DNA of 64,000 nt. Source: Bacteriovoracaceae bacterium. Lineage in GTDB: Bacteria; Bdellovibrionota; Bacteriovoracia; Bacteriovoracales; Bacteriovoracaceae. This document shows positions 17,628 to 26,791 of this stretch, piece by piece. Position numbers and translations under genes: made by a program. Location: the NCBI GenBank assembly GCA_020630335.1, contig JAHDBN010000007.1:62001-126000 (forward strand), written 5' to 3'. Below the pieces are notes generated by a model, which worked only from the letters and a program-made list of their open reading frames with translations, was not told the DNA's origin and did no database searches. Every line of letters starts with the position of its first letter. Position 1 is the first letter of the stretch.

Positions 17628-20443
17628 TGAATAAAAAATTAGTCATTATATTATTTTTCTCAATAAATCTTTTTTCACAAAGTGAAAAAATTGATGCACG
17701 GATTTATAAGGTTCTTCAAAAAGAAGTCGGTGCAGCGGAAAGATTGATTAGAGGAAAGAAAAATGACCGAAATTATTTTCGATTATTTAATTCAAGGCTG
17801 GAGATCTTAAAATTTAAAGGTAAGAAATTAAGAGAATTAAAATTTAAAGATAAAAATAGTTCGGCGGTTAAAAGTAAAACATCAGAAAATTTTAAATATT
17901 ATAAAGAAACAAAAAAATATGGAGATATCATTTATAAAAATTATCTCAACCTTACAGATAAGGGAAAATTTTATCTTTTGCATGGCTTGATGATTGCAGA
18001 GTATGAACCTAATGATAAAAGTATCGAACCTTTGTTAAAAAGAGCAGTTAAGTACATTGATAATAAAAATTTAAAAAGTGTTGCGGCTGGCAACTTAGCA
18101 GATTATTTTTATAATAATGCAATTTTTGATAAAGCGATCAAAGCTTATTCTATGGCCTTAAAAATTAATCCGAGAACTGAATGGAAGGATAGATATCTTT
18201 ATAATCAGAGTTGGTGCTACTTTAAGAAAGATCTTTTTGATGATTCTGTTAACAATCTAATAAAGCTTTATAAAACAACAAAACAAAAAAATAATAAAAA
18301 CTATTTTTATACTCAAAGTAGAAAAAAAATTCCTGAAATGTATGTTTTTTCAAAAAAGCCTGATGCTGGACTTAATTTTCTTCTGACACAAGGGAATACT
18401 GATACAGACTCACTACTTTCTTTTTCTAAATATGTTTACGAAAAAGGGTTTTTTAAAGAATTTAATTCTCATATAGCTAAAATAGAGCAATTTTTAAAAA
18501 ATAAAAATAGATCCAAAGATCTTTTGTCTTTTAGAGTTGATACTTTCAATTTTCTTGTTGATTCAGAATTTAAAAAATCGAATAGATCAATGACTGCTCT
18601 TAGAAACTCGATAATGAAATACTACAAGTCTGGACAATTAAGTTCTGAGCAAAAAAAGATTTTTAAAGAAAAAAATATAGATTTGCTAAATAAAAATATC
18701 AAATATGTAAATGACAAGAAGACGAAAAAGGAAGACTCTTTTTTTAAACCGATCTTAAAAGACTCTATAAATCTTGTTAATACTCTTAAGGCCATTGATC
18801 CTAAAAAATCTTCAGACTATGATTTTAAACTAGCTCAAATGTTTGCTCAGTTAAACCAGGAAGATAAATCAATAAAAATATTTGAAAGAATTTATAAAGC
18901 AGACAAAAAGAAAGATCCTAAAAAAGCAGCTGTGATGCTTGAGGAGATACTTGCGTATTATGATAAAAAAAATATCCAAAAAGGAATTATTGCTCCTAAG
19001 ACAATGAGTTATTATCAAGATTACTTGAAACATGGTTCAAAAAAGAAGATAAAGAAAACTATCTATCTGAGACTTTACGATAAGTATTTTAAAGAAAAAC
19101 AGTATTCAAAAAATTTAGAAATGACCGATCTTTTTTATAAATTAGACAAAAAAGATAAAAAGTCAGAAGCGTTGATCTTAAATCTAATCGCAGTTGAAGA
19201 AATCAATAAAGATGAAAAATTTTATAATCAAATCAAAGAGTTTGTTAACACGAGACCAGAGTTGGCACAATCATCAAGTTTACAAAAAGCTTTAAGAGAG
19301 GGATACAAGTTAGTTTCCACTCAAAAGATTAACTCTCTTTTAGATTCTGGAGATGGAGAAGATACGGCGAAAGCCGATAAGCTGTATGCTTTTTTTAAAG
19401 ATACGAAATTAGATCTTAATAACCGATTGATCTCAGGATTTAACGCTTTAGTTTTATATAAAAAAGCTAATAAAAATAAAGTTGCATTAGAAATAGTTAA
19501 TAATTTTATTAATAAAACAAACGCAAAAAAGTTCATTGAATATAAAGATAGAATAGAAGCACTTGCTAAATCTGAACTTTTTTCAGATGTGAAATTTTTC
19601 GAAAAAACTTACTCAGATTTGTTTACGAGAGCGTGTAAAGAAGGATTGGCAGATAAAAATCGCCATTACCCTGTGCTTCTTGAAATGTATCTTTCTCAAG
19701 GGAATCTTGGGAAAGCTTTTGCTTTCCAACAAAAAGCAAAGTCTTGTTCTTTAGATGGGAAAAATGCAAGCTTACTTGCGAAGCTTTCCAGAGAATATGT
19801 AGATTGGAGTGATTCTAGCAATCTCAGAGAATATGTCAGCTTGGTCTCAAAACATTCTATCTTTAGTAGAAAGCAAATAAACTCTTTTATCGAGGAATAT
19901 TTTATTTACAAAATTAATAATCTCGAAACAGTTGATGAAAAGAAGTTTGGAAATATAAGCTCTGAAATAGCTCAAGACTTGGGAGCTTTTAATATTGAAC
20001 AACGAGCTTATTATAAAATTTATAATCGCTTGTTTAAATTGGGTGCTGCCAAAATTTCTTATAATAAAACACCGTTAAGTGATGCCAATGTTGCTGGAAT
20101 TGTAGAGAAAAATTTCAAACTTTTTGCTAAGCGTTTAAAAGATATAGATGCAGTTAAAACTGATATTCCGTTTTTAGTTTTCTTCAAAAAAATAGTTGAA
20201 AATACAATTTTTAATGAGTTTGTTTTTATATTTGAAAATTTAAAATATATAGATGAAGCAAAATCAGGAGAGTTAAAAAAACTGATAGCAGGAGCAGTTG
20301 CACCATTTAAAAAGAAACACGCTCTTATAAAAAAAGCAGTAGAGTCTAATCTTAAGAAAAAAATTAGATTAAGGTATTTAAGCTTAAAAGATCCGAACTA
20401 TATTATTTACCGAGGAGGAAGTTATAAAACAATTAATTTGTAG
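17627..20443 (+). CDS. large periplasmic TPR-repeat protein of the Agl/Glt-like operon
   Basis: 938 residues with a signal peptide of about 18 residues ending at a FSQ-like cleavage site. The mature chain is Lys-rich and almost wholly helical, with tetratricopeptide-like pairs such as AAGNLADYFYNNAIFDKAIK and FKLAQMFAQLNQEDKSIKIF. No enzymatic motif is visible. Periplasmic TPR scaffolds are known parts of Agl/Glt machines, and the position between the motor genes and a lipoprotein supports a scaffold role. The gene is very AT-rich, with long A runs. Confidence 0.82.
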   Translation: MNKKLVIILFFSINLFSQSEKIDARIYKVLQKEVGAAERLIRGKKNDRNYFRLFNSRLEILKFKGKKLRELKFKDKNSSAVKSKTSENFKYYKETKKYGDIIYKNYLNLTDKGKFYLLHGLMIAEYEPNDKSIEPLLKRAVKYIDNKNLKSVAAGNLADYFYNNAIFDKAIKAYSMALKINPRTEWKDRYLYNQSWCYFKKDLFDDSVNNLIKLYKTTKQKNNKNYFYTQSRKKIPEMYVFSKKPDAGLNFLLTQGNTDTDSLLSFSKYVYEKGFFKEFNSHIAKIEQFLKNKNRSKDLLSFRVDTFNFLVDSEFKKSNRSMTALRNSIMKYYKSGQLSSEQKKIFKEKNIDLLNKNIKYVNDKKTKKEDSFFKPILKDSINLVNTLKAIDPKKSSDYDFKLAQMFAQLNQEDKSIKIFERIYKADKKKDPKKAAVMLEEILAYYDKKNIQKGIIAPKTMSYYQDYLKHGSKKKIKKTIYLRLYDKYFKEKQYSKNLEMTDLFYKLDKKDKKSEALILNLIAVEEINKDEKFYNQIKEFVNTRPELAQSSSLQKALREGYKLVSTQKINSLLDSGDGEDTAKADKLYAFFKDTKLDLNNRLISGFNALVLYKKANKNKVALEIVNNFINKTNAKKFIEYKDRIEALAKSELFSDVKFFEKTYSDLFTRACKEGLADKNRHYPVLLEMYLSQGNLGKAFAFQQKAKSCSLDGKNASLLAKLSREYVDWSDSSNLREYVSLVSKHSIFSRKQINSFIEEYFIYKINNLETVDEKKFGNISSEIAQDLGAFNIEQRAYYKIYNRLFKLGAAKISYNKTPLSDANVAGIVEKNFKLFAKRLKDIDAVKTDIPFLVFFKKIVENTIFNEFVFIFENLKYIDEAKSGELKKLIAGAVAPFKKKHALIKKAVESNLKKKIRLRYLSLKDPNYIIYRGGSYKTINL

Positions 20444-21122
20444 TCTTTCCGTCTTGATTTTATTTATGTCATGTGGATCTCTCGATGAAGGGACTAAGAA
20501 AAAAACTTCTAGAAAAGAAAAAATTGAAGAAGAAGATAAAGATACAATAACTCAGGAAATGACTTGTAGCTCTGGAACGAAAGATACTTCTACTAAAGGT
20601 TTAGCAAAGTTAGCTCAAGCTTGTTTCAGTGAGAAAAAATACAAGCGATCTTATTTTATTTATAAAACAATGCTCTCTAATCCAAAGTTAAATCCATCTG
20701 CCAAGTTTGCTATTGTTAACAATGTTGCAGTCATTAGAGTTTTAATGGGACATGAGCGAGCAGCGGCAGACTTATTTGAAGATTCTGTCAGCTCTAATAT
20801 CGTATCTGAAAATGCTTATAATTCACTAAGGTTAAATATTAACAATGGAAAGTTGGGTTTAAATGATGCTTTAAAGAATAAAATCAATAAGGCAAGTGAT
20901 GATGATTCTATTATTGAATTGCAAGGAGAATTAAAGTTAATTCAAAAAGAAGGAACTCAAGCTATTCATAAATATTCTGGTTTAAAGAGTGATTTGAAAA
21001 AAAGTGCCAATCTTTCTTATGGATTAATAAAAAGTAATAATTTAAAAGAAGCTAAAGAGATACTCGGCAAAGAAAGTGCAGTAGATAATAATTTACAAAA
21101 ATTAAAAGAGAGACTTAAATGA
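20424..21122 (+). CDS. lipoprotein of the Agl/Glt-like operon, possible ATA start
   Basis: A lipoprotein signal is obvious only if translation begins at ATA 20424: MKQLICSLSVLILFMSC, with Cys17 as the lipidated residue. A strong ribosome site GAGGAGG (20412-20418) sits five bases before this ATA, inside the end of the TPR gene. The first conventional codon, TTG at 20454, has no ribosome site and leaves too short a hydrophobic region. The mature part (about 215 residues) has an acidic/basic linker and TPR-like helices (KYKRSYFIYKTML, NNVAVIRVLMGHERAAADLF). It overlaps the next gene by four bases. It is probably a membrane-anchored scaffold. Confidence 0.8.
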   Translation: MKQLICSLSVLILFMSCGSLDEGTKKKTSRKEKIEEEDKDTITQEMTCSSGTKDTSTKGLAKLAQACFSEKKYKRSYFIYKTMLSNPKLNPSAKFAIVNNVAVIRVLMGHERAAADLFEDSVSSNIVSENAYNSLRLNINNGKLGLNDALKNKINKASDDDSIIELQGELKLIQKEGTQAIHKYSGLKSDLKKSANLSYGLIKSNNLKEAKEILGKESAVDNNLQKLKERLK

Positions 21123-23302
21123 GTCAAATCCCTCAGTATTTTTATTTAAAAGCTGTAGTTGATGAATACCCTTCAATTATTCCGACCAATATCGTAAAGA
21201 CAATTGGGCGTTCTGAAACTTGTGATGTTATGGTAGACAATCATTTTCTTTCGTTCATACACTCTTCGATTGTTTTAAAAGATGGAGATGTTCATTTAAT
21301 CGATCTTGGAAGTAGTAATGGAACTTTTGTAAATAATGATAAAATTAGTAAGGCCATGCTTAGAGAGGGAGATGAAGTAAAGTTCGGGTCAGTCAGATAT
21401 GTCTTTCATAAAGTTGGTACAAAAGAAGAAAAGACTCCACCACCTGCTCCGATAGAAAGCTCTGCTAGTATTGAAGAAACTCCTCCCAATATTCCTAGCT
21501 CTCTTGTTAATGAGACTGGTGCTAGTATAGATACTCCAAGAGTTTTTGAGTTTCCTAAAGACCCTAACCCTTCTTCAGAACCCACAAGCGTAAGTGTTTC
21601 AGAGAAAATGTTTGATGTAACTGATGCTTCTATTAGAAAACCTATTTTTATGGATGGAGGGAATACGACTGTTGGGCATACGAACTTAATGGATGCCTTT
21701 AATGAAGTAGCTATTCAAAGAGAGCATGAGATTCAGTTAAAAGAAAAGAATGATGGGCAAGCAATTCTTGATCTATTTCCTGAATTTGAATTTTCTGAAT
21801 TTATTTTTGAAGAAGATGTACACGGGAAATCTTTAAGTTTTTCTAATAGAAAACCCGCCATAGAAACGACTGTGACTTTTGGAAATTATATTCATGATGT
21901 TGATTATACGAGCTCAAAGTATAGTCTCTTATCACTAACAGAAGATCCAAACGCTTTATCTAAAGGAAGCAAGAAAAAACTCTCTTTACCTGTTGCTGAA
22001 ATCGGACTTGATAAAGAACTTGTTACAATTAAAAAAGATAAATTTTATCTTAATGAATACGAAGACTTTGAATATCAAATTTATGATTCAGATGGAATAG
22101 TTGATAAACCTTTTAGGCTAGAGAGTTCAATTGAAATAAGAGATGATCAAGTCATTAAGGTAAATCAAGGAGCGATGAATCTTTTTATTAAAAAAACAGA
22201 TTCTCCTCCCAAAACGATTGCTCCGAAGTGGTATGAACATGATAAGTTCTTATATTTATTAATGTTGATCTTTGGAATGATTTGGATGGCATTGCTAGGA
22301 GTTTCTCTTTATGTTGGGCCAATAGAACCAGAAAAAGACGATATAGTAGAAGAGATAGACAGAATTCTTTATAGAGAAAAAGTTGAACCAACAACGACGA
22401 CTTTAAAAAGAATTATTACAACCTTGCCGCCAACAACCTCTCCTCCTACAACTAGGCCTAAACCACCACCAACAACTTCTCCACCTACAACGATGAGAAG
22501 AGTTCAACCTAAACCTGTTGCACCTGCTCCGGCGCCTAAAGCACAATCTGCACCTAAAATTATCACTCCTAATGAAAAAACATTAGTGCAAAAAATTGAT
22601 CCAACAATTGATAAGCAACAATCTGTAAAAAATAATGTTTCTCAAGCAGCTAAGGAAAATAAAGTTGTAAAAGTTTCTCAGGAAGCAAAACTAAAATTGC
22701 GTAATCAAGGAAAACTCTCTAGCTTGAAAGATAAGTTCTCTAGTATCTTAAGTGATGTTAGTAATGATGATGATGTCGGATATGACGATGTTGAGAAAAC
22801 TAATATAGCAAAAACTCAAATAGGAAATATTGCGGGAGCTGGTCAAGTTGGAACAGTTAGGGCCAATCAGCAAGGAATAGGAAAAGTTGGACAAGCTCAA
22901 GGAAGTTTTGGGAAAGGATCGTCGATTAGTGGTTCAGGCTCAGCTCTTGGAGGAAATGGAATTTCAGCAATTGGCGGTGGAAGTGGAACAAGAACGGTAC
23001 TTCTAGGGAGTATAGATCCTCAAGTAGTAAGAAATATTTTAAGAGAGCACCTACCTCAGTTTAAGTTTTGTTACGAGCAAGAACTTGAGCGAATCAATCA
23101 GAAAGTTGCAACAACTCTAGATCTTAAATTTGTCATAACAGGACAGGGTAGAGTTCAGAATCCAAATGTGAAGTCACAATCTTTTAATTTAACTTCTAAA
23201 GGTATATCATGTTTTAATAGTGTGCTTAGCAGTATTCAGTTTCCAGAACCTAAAGGTGGTGGAATTGTGAATATTAGACAGCCAATCAACATGGAGCCGT
23301 AA
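21119..23302 (+). CDS. FHA domain / transmembrane / AgmX-PglI C-terminal domain protein
   Basis: 727 residues spanning the inner membrane. An N-terminal cytoplasmic FHA domain (about 20-100) has the phosphopeptide-binding GRSETC, FIHSS and GSSNGTFVN. A long acidic region leads to one membrane helix at about 375-400. Then come a Pro/Thr-rich periplasmic linker with repeated PPTT units, a Gly-rich stretch, and from about residue 625 the AgmX/PglI C-terminal domain (NILREHLPQFKFCYEQ). This matches the GltJ/AgmX type of protein that links the cytoplasm to the periplasmic parts of the gliding machine. FHA implies control by Ser/Thr phosphorylation. The two Cys of the tail could form a disulphide. 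Confidence 0.9.
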   Translation: MSQIPQYFYLKAVVDEYPSIIPTNIVKTIGRSETCDVMVDNHFLSFIHSSIVLKDGDVHLIDLGSSNGTFVNNDKISKAMLREGDEVKFGSVRYVFHKVGTKEEKTPPPAPIESSASIEETPPNIPSSLVNETGASIDTPRVFEFPKDPNPSSEPTSVSVSEKMFDVTDASIRKPIFMDGGNTTVGHTNLMDAFNEVAIQREHEIQLKEKNDGQAILDLFPEFEFSEFIFEEDVHGKSLSFSNRKPAIETTVTFGNYIHDVDYTSSKYSLLSLTEDPNALSKGSKKKLSLPVAEIGLDKELVTIKKDKFYLNEYEDFEYQIYDSDGIVDKPFRLESSIEIRDDQVIKVNQGAMNLFIKKTDSPPKTIAPKWYEHDKFLYLLMLIFGMIWMALLGVSLYVGPIEPEKDDIVEEIDRILYREKVEPTTTTLKRIITTLPPTTSPPTTRPKPPPTTSPPTTMRRVQPKPVAPAPAPKAQSAPKIITPNEKTLVQKIDPTIDKQQSVKNNVSQAAKENKVVKVSQEAKLKLRNQGKLSSLKDKFSSILSDVSNDDDVGYDDVEKTNIAKTQIGNIAGAGQVGTVRANQQGIGKVGQAQGSFGKGSSISGSGSALGGNGISAIGGGSGTRTVLLGSIDPQVVRNILREHLPQFKFCYEQELERINQKVATTLDLKFVITGQGRVQNPNVKSQSFNLTSKGISCFNSVLSSIQFPEPKGGGIVNIRQPINMEP

Positions 23303-23309
23303 ATTTAGG

Positions 23310-24680
23310 ATGAATAAGTCGGTAATTTTCTTTTTAATTCTTAGTTCTTTTAGCTATGGCAGTACTTTATCTAAAGCAAAGAAAGCTTATGCTTCTAAAA
23401 AATACTTCACAGCTTCTAGCTATGTGAAACAAGCAATTGGGACCGGTAGTAGTGGAAAGAGTATTGCTTCTTTAATTTCAAAAATAATTCCACATACTGG
23501 GATTTATTCTTTCCTGGATCTTCCTATAGAAGAATTAAATTCAGTTTCTGGAAATTCTGCAGTTAATTATTTAAAAGGAAAAAAACAGTTCTTCTTAAAA
23601 AAAGATGATCTTGCTATTAAATATTTTAAGAAAGTAAAATCTAACTCAAGGTTTTATCTTCAAGCTATTTTAAATTTAGCATCTTTATATGAAATCAAAG
23701 GAAAGTTTTCTAAGTCTCTTTCGTTAGCGAAAAAATGTGTAGGGCTTGCGAGAAGTGGAGTTAAGGTTAATCCCTCTGCAAGGTCGGTATCTAGTTCTTT
23801 AAGGGCCTATATTCACGATACTTGTGAAATCTTGATTCCTAGAACCTATTACAAAATGGGAAAACTAAAAAAATCGAGGGCTTATTTTAAAAAAATTGAT
23901 AGTCGATCATTTCAATTCCCTCATCTTTTATTTGATAGTTCATGGGCATACTTTAGAACAAAAGATTATAACCGAGCAGTAGGTAGGAATTTAACTTTCC
24001 AAGTTCCACTTTTAGATAATTATTTCTTGCCTGAAACTGAACTCGTAAAGGCATTAACGTATTTAGAGTTATGTGATTATGATGAAACGATAAATGTGAT
24101 TGAAAGCTATGATAAAAAAATTAGAAAAAAATTAAATTCTTTTACTAAAAAATTTAATCTTGATAATAAAGAAAGTTTTCCTTTTGCTAAATTTATAAAA
24201 GATAGATCAAGAAAGAAAAAATTAAAGAACAATTTTATTTCTAAAATGTTTGATGTCGTAGCGATGAAGCCAGGAATGAAGGTTTTGGATTATCATTATA
24301 AGAGGTTAAGATCCGAGGAAAAAAAAGTTAAGTTTTCTGAAAAATCAGCATTTGAAGATGCAAAAGATGATTTTATAAAATTTTATAATTCTTATGTGAA
24401 AGTAAAATTTGTAAAATACTCAAAAGAAGTTATTAGAGTAAGCAATATTATGGCTGAAATGGAACTTGATATCTATACACATCTAAAAAATCAACTCTAT
24501 TATATTAAAAAAAGAAAAAAGAAAGAGCTGAAGAAAGAAGAACCATTTGATATTCGGAATGCTTTCAAGAGAAGATCGAACCAACATTTTTATAATTTTA
24601 AAGGTGAGTTCTGGGCTGATGAACTTGGAAACTATATTCCTGTTTTACAGAGTCATTGCAAAAGGAAGAAAAGAAAATAA
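23310..24680 (+). CDS. second periplasmic TPR-like protein of the operon
   Basis: 456 residues with a signal peptide (about 17 residues, cleaved near SYGS) and helical repeats: KAKKAYASKKYFTASSYVKQ near the start and YLQAILNLASLYEIKGKFSK in the middle. The C-terminal third is very rich in Lys and probably helical. No catalytic motif is seen. It has the same style as the 938-residue protein and is likely another scaffold. The stop codon shares one base with the start of the next gene. Confidence 0.8.
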   Translation: MNKSVIFFLILSSFSYGSTLSKAKKAYASKKYFTASSYVKQAIGTGSSGKSIASLISKIIPHTGIYSFLDLPIEELNSVSGNSAVNYLKGKKQFFLKKDDLAIKYFKKVKSNSRFYLQAILNLASLYEIKGKFSKSLSLAKKCVGLARSGVKVNPSARSVSSSLRAYIHDTCEILIPRTYYKMGKLKKSRAYFKKIDSRSFQFPHLLFDSSWAYFRTKDYNRAVGRNLTFQVPLLDNYFLPETELVKALTYLELCDYDETINVIESYDKKIRKKLNSFTKKFNLDNKESFPFAKFIKDRSRKKKLKNNFISKMFDVVAMKPGMKVLDYHYKRLRSEEKKVKFSEKSAFEDAKDDFIKFYNSYVKVKFVKYSKEVIRVSNIMAEMELDIYTHLKNQLYYIKKRKKKELKKEEPFDIRNAFKRRSNQHFYNFKGEFWADELGNYIPVLQSHCKRKKRK

Positions 24681-24925
24681 TGAAAATTTTATTAACAATC
24701 TTTCTTTTTTCAAGCGTGATTTTCTCTCAGGAAAAAGAGAAGATTGAGTATAAATATAAAAAAGAAGATTACTTTGACTTTGATGCTCTTGAAGTTCAAG
24801 GACAGTTAATGACTCCGGGAGATATCACTAGTAATTTAGATAAGCAAAAACGATTTGATACCAAATCACATATACGAAAAAAGTTTGACGACTATATCAG
24901 GGAGGATCTCATTGATATCCACTAA
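24680..24925 (+). CDS. small periplasmic protein of the Agl/Glt-like operon
   Basis: 81 residues if begun at ATG 24680, which overlaps the previous stop (TAATG) and starts a textbook signal peptide: MKILLTIFLFSSVIFSQ. An in-frame ATG 24 bases earlier would disrupt that signal. The mature part is about 64 residues with the segment FDALEVQGQLMTPGDI, and the rest is charged. I do not recognise a named family. Operon position suggests a small adaptor between scaffold and outer-membrane barrel. Confidence 0.72.
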   Translation: MKILLTIFLFSSVIFSQEKEKIEYKYKKEDYFDFDALEVQGQLMTPGDITSNLDKQKRFDTKSHIRKKFDDYIREDLIDIH

Positions 24926-25667
24926 GATACTTTCATTATTAATATTTATTTTTTCTCTTAATGCTTTTTCAGGCCTCAAAGATGTTTATAAATTTAGATG
25001 GTTAGATAAAAAGAAAAAAGTATTCGTACTCCAAGATAAAATGCATGAAAATGCAAAAAGGTTTTATATAAGTGTAGGTTATGGGCCAGGAAAACTTTCT
25101 GAATTCCAAGCAACTTCGACCCTGAATGCTACAGCAGGTTATTATTTTTCTGAGGAATGGGCATTTGAAGCTTTTTATAACCATGGACTAAACTCAAATA
25201 ATGGTGCTTATGATGCTGTTGTAAGACAAACTTCAGGAGGAACAGGAGGAAGAACTGTTTTACCACACGTCCAAAGATATAATAATCAAATAGGTGGTTA
25301 TCTTCTTTGGTCTCCATTTTATGGAAAAATTAATACTTTTAATTTGATATTCTATGTAGATCTGAGCTTTGGGCTTGGGGTTTCTATGAATAATTATTCT
25401 CATAATACCAATGCTACAATCCAATCTGGTCAATCAGGGACTACTCAAATTTTAGACTCTTATGAAGATGATTCAGCAATTTCTTTAAATGCAAAGTTTC
25501 AATTCATGTGGCATATGACAAGACATTGGAAATTTAAGTTTGATTACGCAAATTACTTTGCTTCTATCCAATCGCTTGATTTTCAGGGAGCAGGTAAAGG
25601 ACATAAAAAAGCTGATGAGATCATTGGGGCTCACGATCTTTTATTCTCTATCGGATATATGTTTTAA
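24912..25667 (+). CDS. outer-membrane beta-barrel protein ending the Agl/Glt-like operon
   Basis: I place the start at TTG 24912, six bases after GGGAGG; it gives a clean signal peptide (MISTKILSLLIFIFSLNAFSG). Starting at the earlier in-frame ATG (24855) would put 19 polar residues before it. The protein has 251 residues, with alternating strands and a final aromatic strand (LLFSIGYMF) typical of outer-membrane insertion. A short linker after the signal (KFRWLDKKKKVFVLQ) may bind the partner proteins. The gene overlaps the previous one by 14 bases and coaD by four. Confidence 0.82.
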   Translation: MISTKILSLLIFIFSLNAFSGLKDVYKFRWLDKKKKVFVLQDKMHENAKRFYISVGYGPGKLSEFQATSTLNATAGYYFSEEWAFEAFYNHGLNSNNGAYDAVVRQTSGGTGGRTVLPHVQRYNNQIGGYLLWSPFYGKINTFNLIFYVDLSFGLGVSMNNYSHNTNATIQSGQSGTTQILDSYEDDSAISLNAKFQFMWHMTRHWKFKFDYANYFASIQSLDFQGAGKGHKKADEIIGAHDLLFSIGYMF

Positions 25668-26158
25668 ATTAATTTTTCTTTAATCTTTTCAGCGATAGAA
25701 GGAATAACATATTGATCAATTTTTTCACCTAAGCTTGCAAGCTCTCTTACTAGACTCGAGCTAATAGTCGCAAAGTGTGGTTTACTGTACATACAAATTG
25801 TTTCAATTTCTTTTTTTATTCCTCTATTTCCGGAAGCCAACTCAAGTTCTTTTTGAAAATCACTAGTGTTACGAAGTCCTCTAAGCAGAAACTCTGCTCC
25901 TACCTGATCAGCAAATCTAATAAGTGTACCACGGTGCGACGTAACAATGACGTTATCTAATTTGTAATAATTGACATAACTTTGCATCATCTCAATCTTC
26001 TCTTTTTCACTAAAGAGATAATCCTTTTTGGGATTAATTGCTGCAACCCAGTATAATTGATCAAATTTAGAAGCTGCTCGCATCATAATATCCGCATGTC
26101 CCCAAGTAGGTGGATTGGCGCTAATAGCGTAAACAATTTTTTTTACAGAATCTGTCAT
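25664..26158 (-). CDS. coaD: phosphopantetheine adenylyltransferase
   Basis: 164 residues with CoaD landmarks: the nucleotidyltransferase TWGH motif near residue 18, RGLRNTSDFQKELELA, NRGIKKEIETI and ISSSLVRELA. It makes dephospho-CoA from 4'-phosphopantetheine and ATP in the cytoplasm. The loop before TWGH reads ISANPP instead of the usual GSFDP, a clear deviation in an otherwise typical enzyme. The 3' end overlaps the convergent barrel gene. Confidence 0.93.
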   Translation of the reverse strand: MTDSVKKIVYAISANPPTWGHADIMMRAASKFDQLYWVAAINPKKDYLFSEKEKIEMMQSYVNYYKLDNVIVTSHRGTLIRFADQVGAEFLLRGLRNTSDFQKELELASGNRGIKKEIETICMYSKPHFATISSSLVRELASLGEKIDQYVIPSIAEKIKEKLI

Positions 26159-26264
26159 TTCTTATTAATAGAACTTTGTGATTAAAATATCAAAAAATTG
26201 TGATTTAACGATGACATCTTAAATTTTATTGATAATAATAGGTCCAAATTAAAGGAGACTCTTA

Positions 26265-26708
26265 ATGAGAAAGTTTAACCACATTGCTGCACTAATTAAA
26301 TCAAAAAGACTGTCACACCCACAAGGTTTATCTCAGTCTGATTTATCTCACTTGCTAGGTTATAAGAATGGTCAGTTCATCAGTAACGTTGAAAGAGCAC
26401 TTTGTAACATCCCATTTAAAATGATGAACAAAGTTTGTGATATTCTTCATATAACTCCTGATGAAATCTCAACGGCTATGCTTCATGACTATAGAGATAC
26501 AATTAATTCATACTTTGAAACGAATCAAGGTTTTGCTAATCCTATGAATAGCAATCCTTCAAATCCAATGACAACAAACCACACTGGATTTGCTACGAAT
26601 AACACAAATTATAATTTTATGAACAATACAAATAACACTAATAACAATCCTGTGAATAATGTTCATACAAATACTTTCAGTAACGAGAATACAAACAATA
26701 CATTCTAA
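26265..26708 (+). CDS. XRE-like helix-turn-helix protein with an Asn-rich tail
   Basis: 147 residues. Residues about 5-70 form an XRE/cI-like DNA-binding domain (LSQSDLSHLLGYKNGQFISN as helices 2 and 3, then a dimer-like helix to about 70). From about residue 86 the chain is low complexity: about 24 of the last 62 residues are Asn and many others Thr, like a prion-type or phase-separating segment. The ATG follows AAAGGAG. It is monocistronic, closed by a strong terminator. Targets are unknown; a global or developmental regulator is one possibility. Confidence 0.82.
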   Translation: MRKFNHIAALIKSKRLSHPQGLSQSDLSHLLGYKNGQFISNVERALCNIPFKMMNKVCDILHITPDEISTAMLHDYRDTINSYFETNQGFANPMNSNPSNPMTTNHTGFATNNTNYNFMNNTNNTNNNPVNNVHTNTFSNENTNNTF

Positions 26709-26730
26709 TTTATTAAATAAAAAAACAAAG

Positions 26731-26762
26731 AAAAGCCCTTATGAAAATAAGGGCTTTTTTTT
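26731..26762 (+). terminator. Rho-independent terminator after the Asn-rich HTH gene
   Basis: A 12-bp perfect stem (26731-26742 with 26747-26758) with a GAAA tetraloop is followed by T's. The A-rich 5' arm makes it work on the minus strand too, for the convergent gene. Confidence 0.92.
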
Positions 26763-26791
26763 GTCTAATTTTAATAAAATTGAAAGAGAAA

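Noticed and set aside
19373-19380. GCCGATAA, perfect sigma-28 -10 box inside the large TPR gene
   Set aside because: It is within a coding region, has no TAAA-type -35 at the right distance, and no gene starts just downstream.
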